Positions 1 through 5,750 are shown, counted from the first letter of the stretch. The stretch: DNA of 9,268 nt from Parachlamydiaceae bacterium (GCA_013815395.1 JACDGH010000088.1:1-9268); one strand, 5' to 3'. Notes: generated by a model not told the origin, from the sequence alone. Program-made: numbers and translations.

Positions 1-73
1 GAGACGGTGAGAACTAAATGAGTATAACGTATAGTTTAAAGAAGGAGCGACAAAATTAAAAGTTCTATTTAGC

Positions 74-91
74 TCGAATTTGTAAGTTCGA
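74..91. terminator. Small hairpin, possible weak terminator
   Basis: TCGAATT (74-80), loop TGTA, AGTTCGA (85-91) form a 7-bp stem with one G-T pair. A run of six T follows, but only after about eight other bases, so terminator activity is a guess. It would serve a gene ending before or at the left edge of the window. Confidence 0.25.
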
Positions 92-142
92 TCTACTAAT
101 TTTTTAAATCCTCTCGCCTGTAAATTACAGATGACCAACTTT

Positions 143-178
143 CTCTCCGCCTCCGCGTTTCTCTCCGCCTCTGCGTTT
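143..178. repeat. Two tandem 18-bp units (CTCTCCGCCTCYGCGTTT)
   Basis: CTCTCCGCCTCCGCGTTT (143-160) is followed directly by CTCTCCGCCTCTGCGTTT (161-178), identical except for one base. It is GC-rich in an AT-rich surrounding. The string resembles CTCYGCG-type dispersed repeats found in many unrelated bacterial genomes (recollection, not a search), so it may be one member of a genome-wide family. Confidence 0.7.
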
Positions 179-190
179 CCCCTTAGCCTC
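178..190. repeat. 13-bp repeat TCCCCTTAGCCTC, copy 1
   Basis: TCCCCTTAGCCTC directly follows the 18-bp tandem pair and recurs exactly at 385-397. The two copies flank the AT-rich block and the 8/9-bp array. Confidence 0.6.
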
Positions 191-283
191 TAAAACGTAT
201 AAAAACTACTCTAAGAAATCCCGCCCTCCACTTCTTCCCAAGCACATAAATTATTTTATTATATATTATTTTTTGTTTAATAT

Positions 284-360
284 CGTGAATGTCGTTAATA
301 TCATTCTATCGTTTTATCGTTAATTTCGTTTTACCGTTAATATCGTTTTATCGTTTTCAT
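284..360. repeat. 8/9-bp tandem array, about nine units
   Basis: Reading from 284 the sequence divides into CGTGAATGT, CGTTAATAT, CATTCTAT, CGTTTTAT, CGTTAATTT, CGTTTTAC, CGTTAATAT, CGTTTTAT, CGTTTTCAT. Nine-base CGTTAATAT-type and eight-base CGTTTTAT-type units tend to alternate, giving a 17-bp higher-order period (for example 318-334 and 335-351). There is no spacer, so it is a degenerate minisatellite and not a CRISPR array. Confidence 0.75.
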
Positions 361-384
361 CATACATTCTTCTTTGGCTCTAAG

Positions 385-397
385 TCCCCTTAGCCTC
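385..397. repeat. 13-bp repeat TCCCCTTAGCCTC, copy 2
   Basis: Exact second copy of the sequence at 178-190, same orientation. It overlaps a small inverted repeat CTAAG-TCCC-CTTAG (380-393). Confidence 0.6.
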
Positions 398-527
398 AGG
401 GCCGAGGTGTGATTAAAAGGTATACACAGTGAACTTAATGGATGGTATGAAAGTGACGGCCTCCTCCATTTCGATAAAATCGAGTTAATTGCCCCTTACC
501 CTTTCCTTTTTGCCGTGCAAATCTCCA

Positions 528-556
528 TTGACTTTTGATATCGAAACGATTATGAA
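528..556 (+). promoter_or_regulatory. Sigma70-like promoter of the rpe-efp-accBC group
   Basis: TTGACT (528-533, five of six to the -35 consensus), a 17-nt spacer, then TATGAA (551-556, four of six to the -10). The expected start near 563 lies 11 nt before the ATG at 574 and 44 nt before the in-frame ATG at 607. The main chlamydial sigma factor (sigma66) recognises this kind of promoter. Confidence 0.6.
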
Positions 557-573
557 TTAGAGTATTCTTAAAA

Positions 574-1335
574 ATGAAGACAGTCAAAATAAAAAATAGT
601 GATATTATGAAAAAGTCGCACCTTAAAATTGCCCCATCGATTCTCTCTGGAGATTTTGCTCATCTTGCTGAAGAAGCGAAACGCATTGAAAATTCAGGCG
701 CTGATTCCCTTCATATAGATGTTATGGATGGGCTTTTTGTGCCCAATCTGACTATTGGACCACAAGTTGTGGCGGCAATAAACCGCTCAACAGACATGTT
801 TTTGGATGTGCATTTGATGATGTATAATCCTTATGATTATGTGGAACGTTTCGTTGAAGCTGGCGCTGATAGAATCACTTTTCATTTTGAAGCCACTGAA
901 GATGTGGAAGAAACATTAGCGTACATTAGACGTTGCAACGCAAAAGCTGGACTTGCATTTTGTCCAGAAACATCAATGTCGATGGTTCCAAAATATCTGG
1001 ATAAATGCGATATGATCTTATTAATGACCGTTCATCCTGGTTTTGGTGGACAAGCTTTCATGCCAGAAGTGTTAGAAAAAGTTCAATTTGTGCGCGGTGT
1101 TTGCGATCAATTGAATATTCGTGAGGGAGGAATTACACCTCAACCTGGTAAAGGACAAGGCGAATTGCCGCCATTTGATATCCAAGTGGATGGTGGCATT
1201 GACCTGATAACTGCAGGACAGTGTGTTGAAGCCGGGGCGAACATACTAGTGAGTGGCACATATTTTTTTAAGGCACCTGATATGAAAGTTGCAGTAAAAG
1301 AAATGCGAGATATCTATCGCGATAAAATCAATTGA
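574..1335 (+). CDS. rpe: Ribulose-phosphate 3-epimerase
   Basis: Interconverts D-ribulose 5-phosphate and D-xylulose 5-phosphate in the non-oxidative pentose phosphate pathway; a cytosolic, metal-dependent TIM barrel. The family marks are in order: APSIL with the active-site Ser22, HIDVMDG with metal ligands His47 and Asp49, DVHLM with His80, the phosphate-binding turn HPGFGGQ (154-160), VDGGI with catalytic Asp206, and the second phosphate loop near SGTYFF. At 253 residues it is longer than the usual 220-235. Part of the excess is an insert between the sixth helix and the VDGGI strand (about residues 184-202, rich in Gly and Pro). The rest may be a false N-terminus: the ATG at 607 (MKKSHLKIAPSIL) fits the family better and leaves a normal leader after the promoter, but neither ATG has a Shine-Dalgarno sequence. 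efp follows after 53 bp. The first gene of a group also seen in Chlamydia. Function is secure. Confidence 0.95.
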   Translation: MKTVKIKNSDIMKKSHLKIAPSILSGDFAHLAEEAKRIENSGADSLHIDVMDGLFVPNLTIGPQVVAAINRSTDMFLDVHLMMYNPYDYVERFVEAGADRITFHFEATEDVEETLAYIRRCNAKAGLAFCPETSMSMVPKYLDKCDMILLMTVHPGFGGQAFMPEVLEKVQFVRGVCDQLNIREGGITPQPGKGQGELPPFDIQVDGGIDLITAGQCVEAGANILVSGTYFFKAPDMKVAVKEMRDIYRDKIN

Positions 1336-1388
1336 GTCAAAAGCTAAGTTGTGTTTAAATTAGCATAAAGTAATGAGGCTTAAAGCAT

Positions 1389-1946
1389 ATGGTCGCAAGT
1401 AACAATATTACTCCTGGAATGACGCTTTCGATTAATGGTAAATTATATCGCGTCGAATCTAGCATCAAAGTGACGGTTCCAAAAGGCACACCTTTTATCA
1501 AAGTTAAGATGAGAGATTTGTCTACCAATGATTTGGTTGAAAAAAGCTTTAAGCTCAATCAACCTGTCAAAGACGTGTCTTTTATTGAGCGACGTATGGA
1601 ATTTCTTTATCTTGAAGGTAAAGATTTTCTGTTTCTTGACATTGGTAATCTTGAACAAGTGTTGGTGCCGGCCCAGATCATTGGAAATAACGTTTCATAT
1701 CTAAAAGAAGGGGTTGATCTCAAGGCATCATTTTATGGGGACACCATTTTTGCTGTAGAGTTACCTCAATTTTTAGAATTAATGGTAACAAAAATTGAAG
1801 AAGAAGATGTGCGCACATCTTCACAAAACGCTACGCGCGTCGCTTTGCTCGAGACAGGAGCTCAAATTGAAGTACCGCCCTTTATTGAAGTTGGCGACAT
1901 TATTAAAGTAGACACTAAGACCAGCGAATATATCCAGCGAGTATAA
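1389..1946 (+). CDS. efp: Elongation factor P, chlamydial divergent paralogue
   Basis: EF-P binds ribosomes stalled on proline stretches and helps peptide bond formation. The 185 residues cover all three EF-P domains: an N-terminal KOW-like domain (1-63), a first OB domain (64-127) and the C-terminal OB domain with the signature VPPFIEVGDIIKVDT (162-176). The tip of the domain I loop reads VPKGT with Lys32 at the position that is modified in E. coli (Lys34 in PGKG), but the Gly before the Lys is missing. The terminal TSEYIQRV has Ser where EF-Ps usually have Gly. Both traits match what I recall of the CT122-type copy in Chlamydia, which has a second, more canonical efp elsewhere. GAGG at 1375-1378, 10 nt before the ATG, supports the start. 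accB follows after 29 bp. Confidence 0.93.
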   Translation: MVASNNITPGMTLSINGKLYRVESSIKVTVPKGTPFIKVKMRDLSTNDLVEKSFKLNQPVKDVSFIERRMEFLYLEGKDFLFLDIGNLEQVLVPAQIIGNNVSYLKEGVDLKASFYGDTIFAVELPQFLELMVTKIEEEDVRTSSQNATRVALLETGAQIEVPPFIEVGDIIKVDTKTSEYIQRV

Positions 1947-1975
1947 ATTAAACCTAGAACTGCGAAGGGGGCTGT

Positions 1976-2479
1976 GTGGAGTTGAAACACATCAAAGAAC
2001 TGATGACTGCGATGGGGCGCACAGGGACCAAACGCTTAATCATCAAAAAAGAAGGTTTTGAGCTGGAATTGGAGCGTCAAGAAAATGGGGCTACTCGACT
2101 TTCAGAATCAATGTTTGATCATAGTGATGAAACTCTCGTTCGACAAGAAAATGCTTTTATTCGCGCAGCTTCGCTTTCCTCAGGTAGAGAAATCCCTGCA
2201 GTATCAGGTGCTTCTTCCGCTAGTCGTTCACCCGACGATGCCACGGGGATATATGTCACTTCTCCAATGGTGGGCACATTCTATTCTTCGCCTTCTCCAG
2301 ATGCGGCCACTTTTGTTAAAAGTGGTGATAAGATTGAAAAACATACTGTGGTTTGCGTCATAGAAGCCATGAAAGTCATGAATGAAGTTAAGGCTGGCGT
2401 TTCGGGGACCATTACCGAAATTTTGGTTGAAAATGGACATCCCGTTGAATTTGGAACAAAACTGTTTAAGATCATCTAA
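1976..2479 (+). CDS. accB: Biotin carboxyl carrier protein of acetyl-CoA carboxylase
   Basis: Carries the biotin of acetyl-CoA carboxylase, shuttling carboxyl groups from biotin carboxylase (AccC) to the carboxyltransferase (AccA/AccD, not in this window) in the first step of fatty acid synthesis. The N-terminal 35 residues form the conserved segment that in this family contacts AccC. A Ser/Ala-rich linker (about 36-92) follows, then the biotinyl domain (93-167) with the thumb SPMVGTFYSSP (96-106) and the biotinylation site EAMKVMNE with Lys133. The length of 167 is normal. The start is GTG, preceded by a strong AAGGGGG (1965-1971). The resulting MELKHIKELM agrees with the family N-terminus, so the GTG at 1976 was kept over the TTG at 1982. 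accC begins 12 nt after the stop. Confidence 0.96.
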   Translation: MELKHIKELMTAMGRTGTKRLIIKKEGFELELERQENGATRLSESMFDHSDETLVRQENAFIRAASLSSGREIPAVSGASSASRSPDDATGIYVTSPMVGTFYSSPSPDAATFVKSGDKIEKHTVVCVIEAMKVMNEVKAGVSGTITEILVENGHPVEFGTKLFKII

Positions 2480-2491
2480 CCCCATACGGTT

Positions 2492-3856
2492 ATGCAAAAA
2501 GTACTAATAGCCAATCGCGGCGAAATTGCTGTCAGAATTATCCGTGCTTGCCATGATATGGGCATTGAAACAGTGGCGGTTTATTCGCAGGCTGATGCCG
2601 AGGCCCTGCATGTGCTGCATGCTGATGAGGCTATTTGCATTGGGGAAGCACCTTCCTCTAAGTCCTATCTAAAAATTCCAAATATATTATCCGCTTGTGA
2701 GATTACCGGTGCTGATGCGATTCACCCAGGTTACGGATTTTTAAGCGAAAATGCGAATTTTGCTTCCATTTGTGAGAGTTGCGGTCTGAATTTCATCGGT
2801 CCTTCACCTTCAGCGATTTCGTTATTAGGTGATAAGTCCAAAGCTAAGGCTACGGCTAAAAGCGCAGGCTGTCCAGTCATTCCAGGTTCTGAAGGGGTGG
2901 TTAGTGATCTTAAAGAAGGCTTATCAGAAGCTAAACGCCTAGGGTATCCTATTTTTATTAAAGCTGTGGCAGGCGGTGGAGGTAAAGGCATACGCATTGC
3001 TCACGATGAAAATGAATTTATTAAGTTTTTTCCGGCCGCGCGTGCGGAAGCTGAAGCGAGTTTCAGTAATCCAGAAGTATACCTTGAAAAAATGATCATG
3101 AATCCACGTCACATTGAAGTCCAAGTATTGGGAGATAAGCATGGTAACTATATACATTTAGGGGAGCGGGACTGCACCATTCAGCGTAGACGTCAAAAAC
3201 TGATCGAAGAATCTCCTTCACCAGTTTTATCTCCTAAATTACGGCTAAAAATTGGTCAGGCAGCAGTTAATGTTGTTAAAAAAGCCAAGTATTTTTCTGC
3301 AGGTACGGTAGAATTTTTGTTGGATAGTCAGCATAATTTCTATTTTATGGAAGTTAACACGCGTATTCAAGTAGAGCACACGGTAACCGAAGAATTGACT
3401 GGCATTGATCTCGTGCGTGAGCAATTGCGCATTGCTATGGGACAAAAGCTTAGTCGCACGCAGAGGGAAGTTGAATTTAAAGGGCACATCATACAATTCC
3501 GTATTAATGCCGAAAATCCCGCCCAAAATTTCTCCCCTTCTCCTGGTCGTTTAGAATACTATTTGCCACCTGGTGGCCCGCATGTGCGCGTAGATAGTGC
3601 CTGTTATTCCGGATATAATATTCCTCCTAACTACGACTCCATGATTGCTAAACTGATTGTTAAAGGTAAAGATCGTCATGAAGCTATCGCCATCGGCGAA
3701 AGAGCTTTACGCGAATTTCATATTGGGGGAGTGTATTCTACCATCCCTTTTCATCTTTATATGCTTCAGGATGACAATTTTCTAAAATCCAATTACGATC
3801 TGACTTATATAGATAAGCTCATTGACGAAGGATGTCTTTTTCAGCGCGAAAGTTAA
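2492..3856 (+). CDS. accC: Biotin carboxylase subunit of acetyl-CoA carboxylase
   Basis: Uses ATP and bicarbonate to carboxylate the biotin on AccB. The 454 residues match the family length (449 in E. coli) and all three parts are present: the preATP-grasp domain starting KVLIANRGEIAVRIIRA with HPGYGFLSEN (78-87), the ATP-grasp domain with Lys115, Lys157, the glycine-rich loop GGGGKG (161-166), His207, Glu274 and ENTRIQVEH-type segment Glu287/Asn289/Arg291/Gln293/Glu295, and the C-terminal domain with Arg337 (FRINAE). By numbering offset these equal the E. coli active-site residues, so the enzyme should be active. No good Shine-Dalgarno sequence precedes the ATG and the gap from accB is 12 nt, which suggests translational coupling. 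In Chlamydia rplM-rpsI come next; here they do not. Confidence 0.97.
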   Translation: MQKVLIANRGEIAVRIIRACHDMGIETVAVYSQADAEALHVLHADEAICIGEAPSSKSYLKIPNILSACEITGADAIHPGYGFLSENANFASICESCGLNFIGPSPSAISLLGDKSKAKATAKSAGCPVIPGSEGVVSDLKEGLSEAKRLGYPIFIKAVAGGGGKGIRIAHDENEFIKFFPAARAEAEASFSNPEVYLEKMIMNPRHIEVQVLGDKHGNYIHLGERDCTIQRRRQKLIEESPSPVLSPKLRLKIGQAAVNVVKKAKYFSAGTVEFLLDSQHNFYFMEVNTRIQVEHTVTEELTGIDLVREQLRIAMGQKLSRTQREVEFKGHIIQFRINAENPAQNFSPSPGRLEYYLPPGGPHVRVDSACYSGYNIPPNYDSMIAKLIVKGKDRHEAIAIGERALREFHIGGVYSTIPFHLYMLQDDNFLKSNYDLTYIDKLIDEGCLFQRES

Positions 3857-3866
3857 GATTAATGCA

Positions 3867-3895
3867 TTCTTAACTCTTTCTTAATCATTTCTTAA
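3867..3895 (+). promoter_or_regulatory. Three TTCTTAA boxes at 11-bp spacing, possible OmpR/PhoB-type site
   Basis: TTCTTAA occurs at 3867-3873, 3878-3884 and 3889-3895, exactly 11 bp apart, so all three lie on the same face of the helix. Direct repeats of this period are typical targets of OmpR/PhoB-family regulators. A possible -10 (CATAAG, 3907-3912) lies 11 bp beyond the last box, about where it would sit at a promoter activated from the -35 region. The regulator and the promoter are inferred. Confidence 0.4.
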
Positions 3896-3923
3896 TTTGC
3901 TTTTGGCATAAGTAAGTTAATTT

Positions 3924-3955
3924 CGAAATTGCACGCGCTGCGAACTGTGCTTTCG
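3924..3955 (+). other. Hairpin in the leader of the secreted-protein gene
   Basis: CGAAA (3924-3928), a TT bulge and GCAC (3931-3934) can pair with GTGC (3947-3950) and TTTCG (3951-3955), leaving a 12-nt loop. No T run follows, so it is not an obvious terminator for accC. It lies between the possible -10 and the start codon of the next gene and could act in the RNA or as a protein site. Confidence 0.35.
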
Positions 3956-3986
3956 ATCAAATTTAAATTTACAAAAGGAAAAAATT

Positions 3987-4772
3987 ATGATTAAGAAGAT
4001 ATCATCAATCATGTTGATGTGCTTTTGTGGAGCAATGTTAACAAATTCATTACTATGTGCAGATGAAGTTAATGAAGATGGCCACGTGCCTGTAGGTTCG
4101 CGCGCATTGCCGGTGGAGGAGCACGTTGCTCAAAATGAAGCCCGTACTAAACTTTATTCCTTGGATTTGCAAGTAGATGCACAATTACCTGAGGGCATTA
4201 AAGTTGCTGCAGAAGAGTCGGATGTTAAAGGTGTCCGTAAAATGTCGAAAGGGAATAATGCTGAAGAAGTAACACAACATGATATGTTTTACACTTCACA
4301 TCCAGGAGCATTTCACAGACCCTATAGCATAGGATATTCTGGGGATACAGTTGAATTTGAGGATGGTTCAGTTTGGTCTGTGAAACACAATGATGCTTTA
4401 AAAACATTAAACTGGCTTGCTACAGATCTTATAGTAGTTACGCCAAATCGCAGCTGGCTTTCATCACATGATTTTCGCTTGACTAATCAGAATACCGGTG
4501 TTTCTGTTCAAGCAAGTTTAACTCTTGGGCCTATTTATAACGCTCCTTTTACACATTGGATTGTGGGCATCGATTATTATAATAATACTGTTTATCTTGA
4601 AGATGGGACAGTTTGGAAGATGTCATATTTCACCGAAAATAGCTTTAGAAACTGGGTTGTGAATGATACGGTGATTATCGGTATCAATGATGGTTGGTTG
4701 TCTTACACAAGTCCAAACATCTTAATCAACGTGAACATGTTAGATTATGCTGCAGGAATTGTGGCTCACTAA
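3987..4772 (+). CDS. Secreted protein of unknown function with a duplicated 80-residue unit
   Basis: I do not recognise the family. Residues 1-25 are a Sec signal peptide: basic MIKK, a hydrophobic core, and a probable signal peptidase I cut after LLCA (residue 25). A lipobox is unlikely because Leu precedes the Cys. Residues 26-105 are acidic and probably disordered. Residues 115-180 and 195-258 are two copies of one unit with key positions exactly 80 apart: VEFEDGSVW/VYLEDGTVW (Trp130/Trp210), Asn142-Trp143/Asn222-Trp223, Asp147/Asp227, Asn154/Asn234 and Trp157-Leu-Ser/Trp237-Leu-Ser. The alternating pattern suggests small beta folds. AAGGAA (3975-3980) lies 6 nt before the ATG. The gene stands where Chlamydia has rplM. 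Export across the inner membrane is likely; outer membrane, periplasm or host delivery cannot be decided. The reading frame and export signal are well supported, the role is not. Confidence 0.85.
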   Translation: MIKKISSIMLMCFCGAMLTNSLLCADEVNEDGHVPVGSRALPVEEHVAQNEARTKLYSLDLQVDAQLPEGIKVAAEESDVKGVRKMSKGNNAEEVTQHDMFYTSHPGAFHRPYSIGYSGDTVEFEDGSVWSVKHNDALKTLNWLATDLIVVTPNRSWLSSHDFRLTNQNTGVSVQASLTLGPIYNAPFTHWIVGIDYYNNTVYLEDGTVWKMSYFTENSFRNWVVNDTVIIGINDGWLSYTSPNILINVNMLDYAAGIVAH

Positions 4773-4779
4773 TTCTATG

Positions 4780-4805
4780 ATCTCGACTTGGCATTAAAGC
4801 GAGAT
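4780..4805. other. Inverted repeat ATCTCG/CGAGAT after the secreted-protein gene
   Basis: ATCTCG (4780-4785) and CGAGAT (4800-4805) are perfect 6-bp arms around a 14-nt loop, directly downstream of the stop codon. It stands next to the stronger hairpin at 4810-4838 and may help it. Confidence 0.35.
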
Positions 4806-4809
4806 TACA

Positions 4810-4838
4810 GCAGGAATGCTAAACGTAGCATTACCTGC
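4810..4838. terminator. 12-bp hairpin, probable transcript end of the secreted-protein gene
   Basis: GCAGG-AATGCTA (4810-4821), loop AACG, TAGCATT-A-CCTGC (4826-4838) pair over 12 bp with one bulged A. It follows the secreted-protein gene by 37 bp. Only a mixed AT stretch follows, not a clean T run, so it may end or protect the transcript rather than act as a textbook intrinsic terminator. Confidence 0.5.
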
Positions 4839-4872
4839 AATTCAATAGTTTATATATATAATGAGGTCGTTT

Positions 4873-5220
4873 ATGTGCTTAGAATTTTGTTTTAGATTGT
4901 TTTCTTCTGCTCCTCCTGTAACTGCATTATATGATGGTCGTGTAATTCCTGGGCAAGGTAGAGGTAATTTTGATAGAGCTCCTGGTGTTGATCCAAGACT
5001 TTTGTATCCTGCTCCAGTAGTTAATAGAGTCGCCACCGAACGTTTTAGAGCCCCTCTTGCCCCGGTTGTAGTGGATAGGGGAGTTGGAAGGGATCGTATT
5101 TCTCAAGTTCCCCTAACCCCCCTTATGGTTCTAAGACCAAATGCAAGGGATGAGGCGGCGGCTCGAGGTGGTTTGCATGGCGGACGCGTAGCAGTTGGCC
5201 GTGGCCGAGATGGTCTCTAA
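4873..5220 (+). CDS. Small Arg/Pro/Gly-rich protein without lysine, unknown function
   Basis: Not recognised. From the ATG at 4873 the frame gives 115 residues; GAGGT at 4863-4867, 5 nt before it, favours this start over the in-frame ATG at 4861. A perfect TATAAT (4857-4862) lies so close that a transcript starting from it would be almost leaderless; no good -35 is seen. After a short Cys/Phe-rich start (MCLEFCFRLF) the chain is low in complexity: by my count 17 Arg, no Lys, about 12 Pro and 14 Gly, with a GRG-type tail (GGRVAVGRGRDGL). Net charge is positive. Codons are mostly GNN/CNN with T or A third, as in the neighbouring genes, which argues that it is translated despite its low complexity. 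It is probably disordered; nucleic-acid binding is only a guess. No typical signal peptide. Confidence 0.55.
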   Translation: MCLEFCFRLFSSAPPVTALYDGRVIPGQGRGNFDRAPGVDPRLLYPAPVVNRVATERFRAPLAPVVVDRGVGRDRISQVPLTPLMVLRPNARDEAAARGGLHGGRVAVGRGRDGL

Positions 5221-5265
5221 ATCAGCATAATTTATTATAACTTACTTAGTCTGCAGAATAGTGAC

Positions 5266-5750
5266 TCAACGTTCCAACCGAAGCCAAGCTTCGGTTGGAA
5301 CGGTTCTGAACACTTCTCCTAGAGAGCTTCGTTTGAAGCCGGCTAGAACATCTTCTTTAGAAGCCAATAACTGTTTAATCCAATTCTCAGCTGCTTTAAC
5401 CCAATATTCTTTTGGTTTATTAAGAGTGGCTTTTTGTTAGCCCAGGAATTGATCCTTGTTTTGACGACATTTTTCTGCTTATCGTAATAATCGTCGGTGT
5501 CCTGGATAGCGTAAAGATTACTATTGATGACCTTACTTTTTTTCGTAAACTGAGGCTGGGTCTATCCAGCCCTCGCGTGCACCTTTTTCTACCGCATAGA
5601 CTCAAGGAGTAATTGATCTTAAGACCCCTGTAAAGATTTTAGTATCAGTACTGAGAGTATCTTTATGCTTTAGACCTTTTATACGATAAACCAATGCGTA
5701 GGGAAGTTAATTAAAAAAAATCTCTAAGAATATTCTGATTTTAAGTTCAT
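5266..5750 (-). pseudogene. Decayed gene of about 160 codons, unknown family
   Basis: On the minus strand coding-like stretches follow one another but are broken. From about 5697 down to a TGA (5604-5602) one frame reads RIKGLKHKDTLSTDTKIF. After the TGA the same frame continues with VYAVEKGAREGWIDPASVY until a run of seven A (5543-5537), beyond which it hits TAA. A +1 shift opens the next stretch (NSNLYAIQDTDDYYDKQKN). At a run of five A (5435-5431) a -1 shift returns to the first frame, which runs NKPKEYWVKAAENWIKQ and on to a final TGA at 5268-5266. The 5' part is less sure: an ATG at 5750, a TAG at 5726-5724 and a further shift near 5702. I do not recognise the protein. With at least one stop and two shifts it is a pseudogene, unless indels in the A runs are sequencing errors. 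The intact 61-codon frame at 5605-5420 lies in a third frame and is a by-product. Confidence 0.6.
5270..5302. repeat. Perfect 15-bp inverted repeat with 3-nt loop
   Basis: CGTTCCAACCGAAGC (5270-5284), CAA, then GCTTCGGTTGGAACG (5288-5302): all 15 positions pair. It lies in the last codons of the decayed minus-strand gene (there reading TVPTEAWLRLER) and 49 bp beyond the stop of the plus-strand gene ending at 5220. No T run follows on either strand, so it is either a T-less terminator between the two converging units or an inserted palindromic element. Confidence 0.8.

Larger units (their letters stand above)
1..527. other. Repeat-rich stretch without a supportable gene
   Basis: No reading frame of convincing length or composition is open on either strand here. 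The longest ATG frame I noticed (439-489, 16 codons) has no ribosome binding site. The stretch holds the short hairpin at 74-91, an 18-bp tandem duplication, a 13-bp sequence seen twice, an 8/9-bp tandem array, and a small palindrome TCGAT-AAA-ATCGA at 471-483. The first bases could be the tail of an upstream gene, but there is too little sequence to tell. Confidence 0.6.

Noticed and set aside
284..360. CRISPR-like array
   Set aside because: The units are 8-9 bp and directly joined, with no unique spacers and no cas gene nearby.
398..427. Possible operator around 398-427 (GTGT/ACAC and CCTC/GAGG arms)
   Set aside because: The arms are only 4 bp and such matches are expected by chance.
1355..1658. 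Two minus-strand open frames inside efp
   Set aside because: They are opposite a conserved gene, carry no family motif and have no start signals.
4842..5036. 64-codon minus-strand open frame opposite the lysine-free protein
   Set aside because: It has no ribosome binding site, and the plus strand has the better codon pattern and start signals.
5420..5605. 61-codon minus-strand open frame
   Set aside because: It lies in a different frame from the coding-like stretches of the decayed gene and has a composition typical of a shadow frame.
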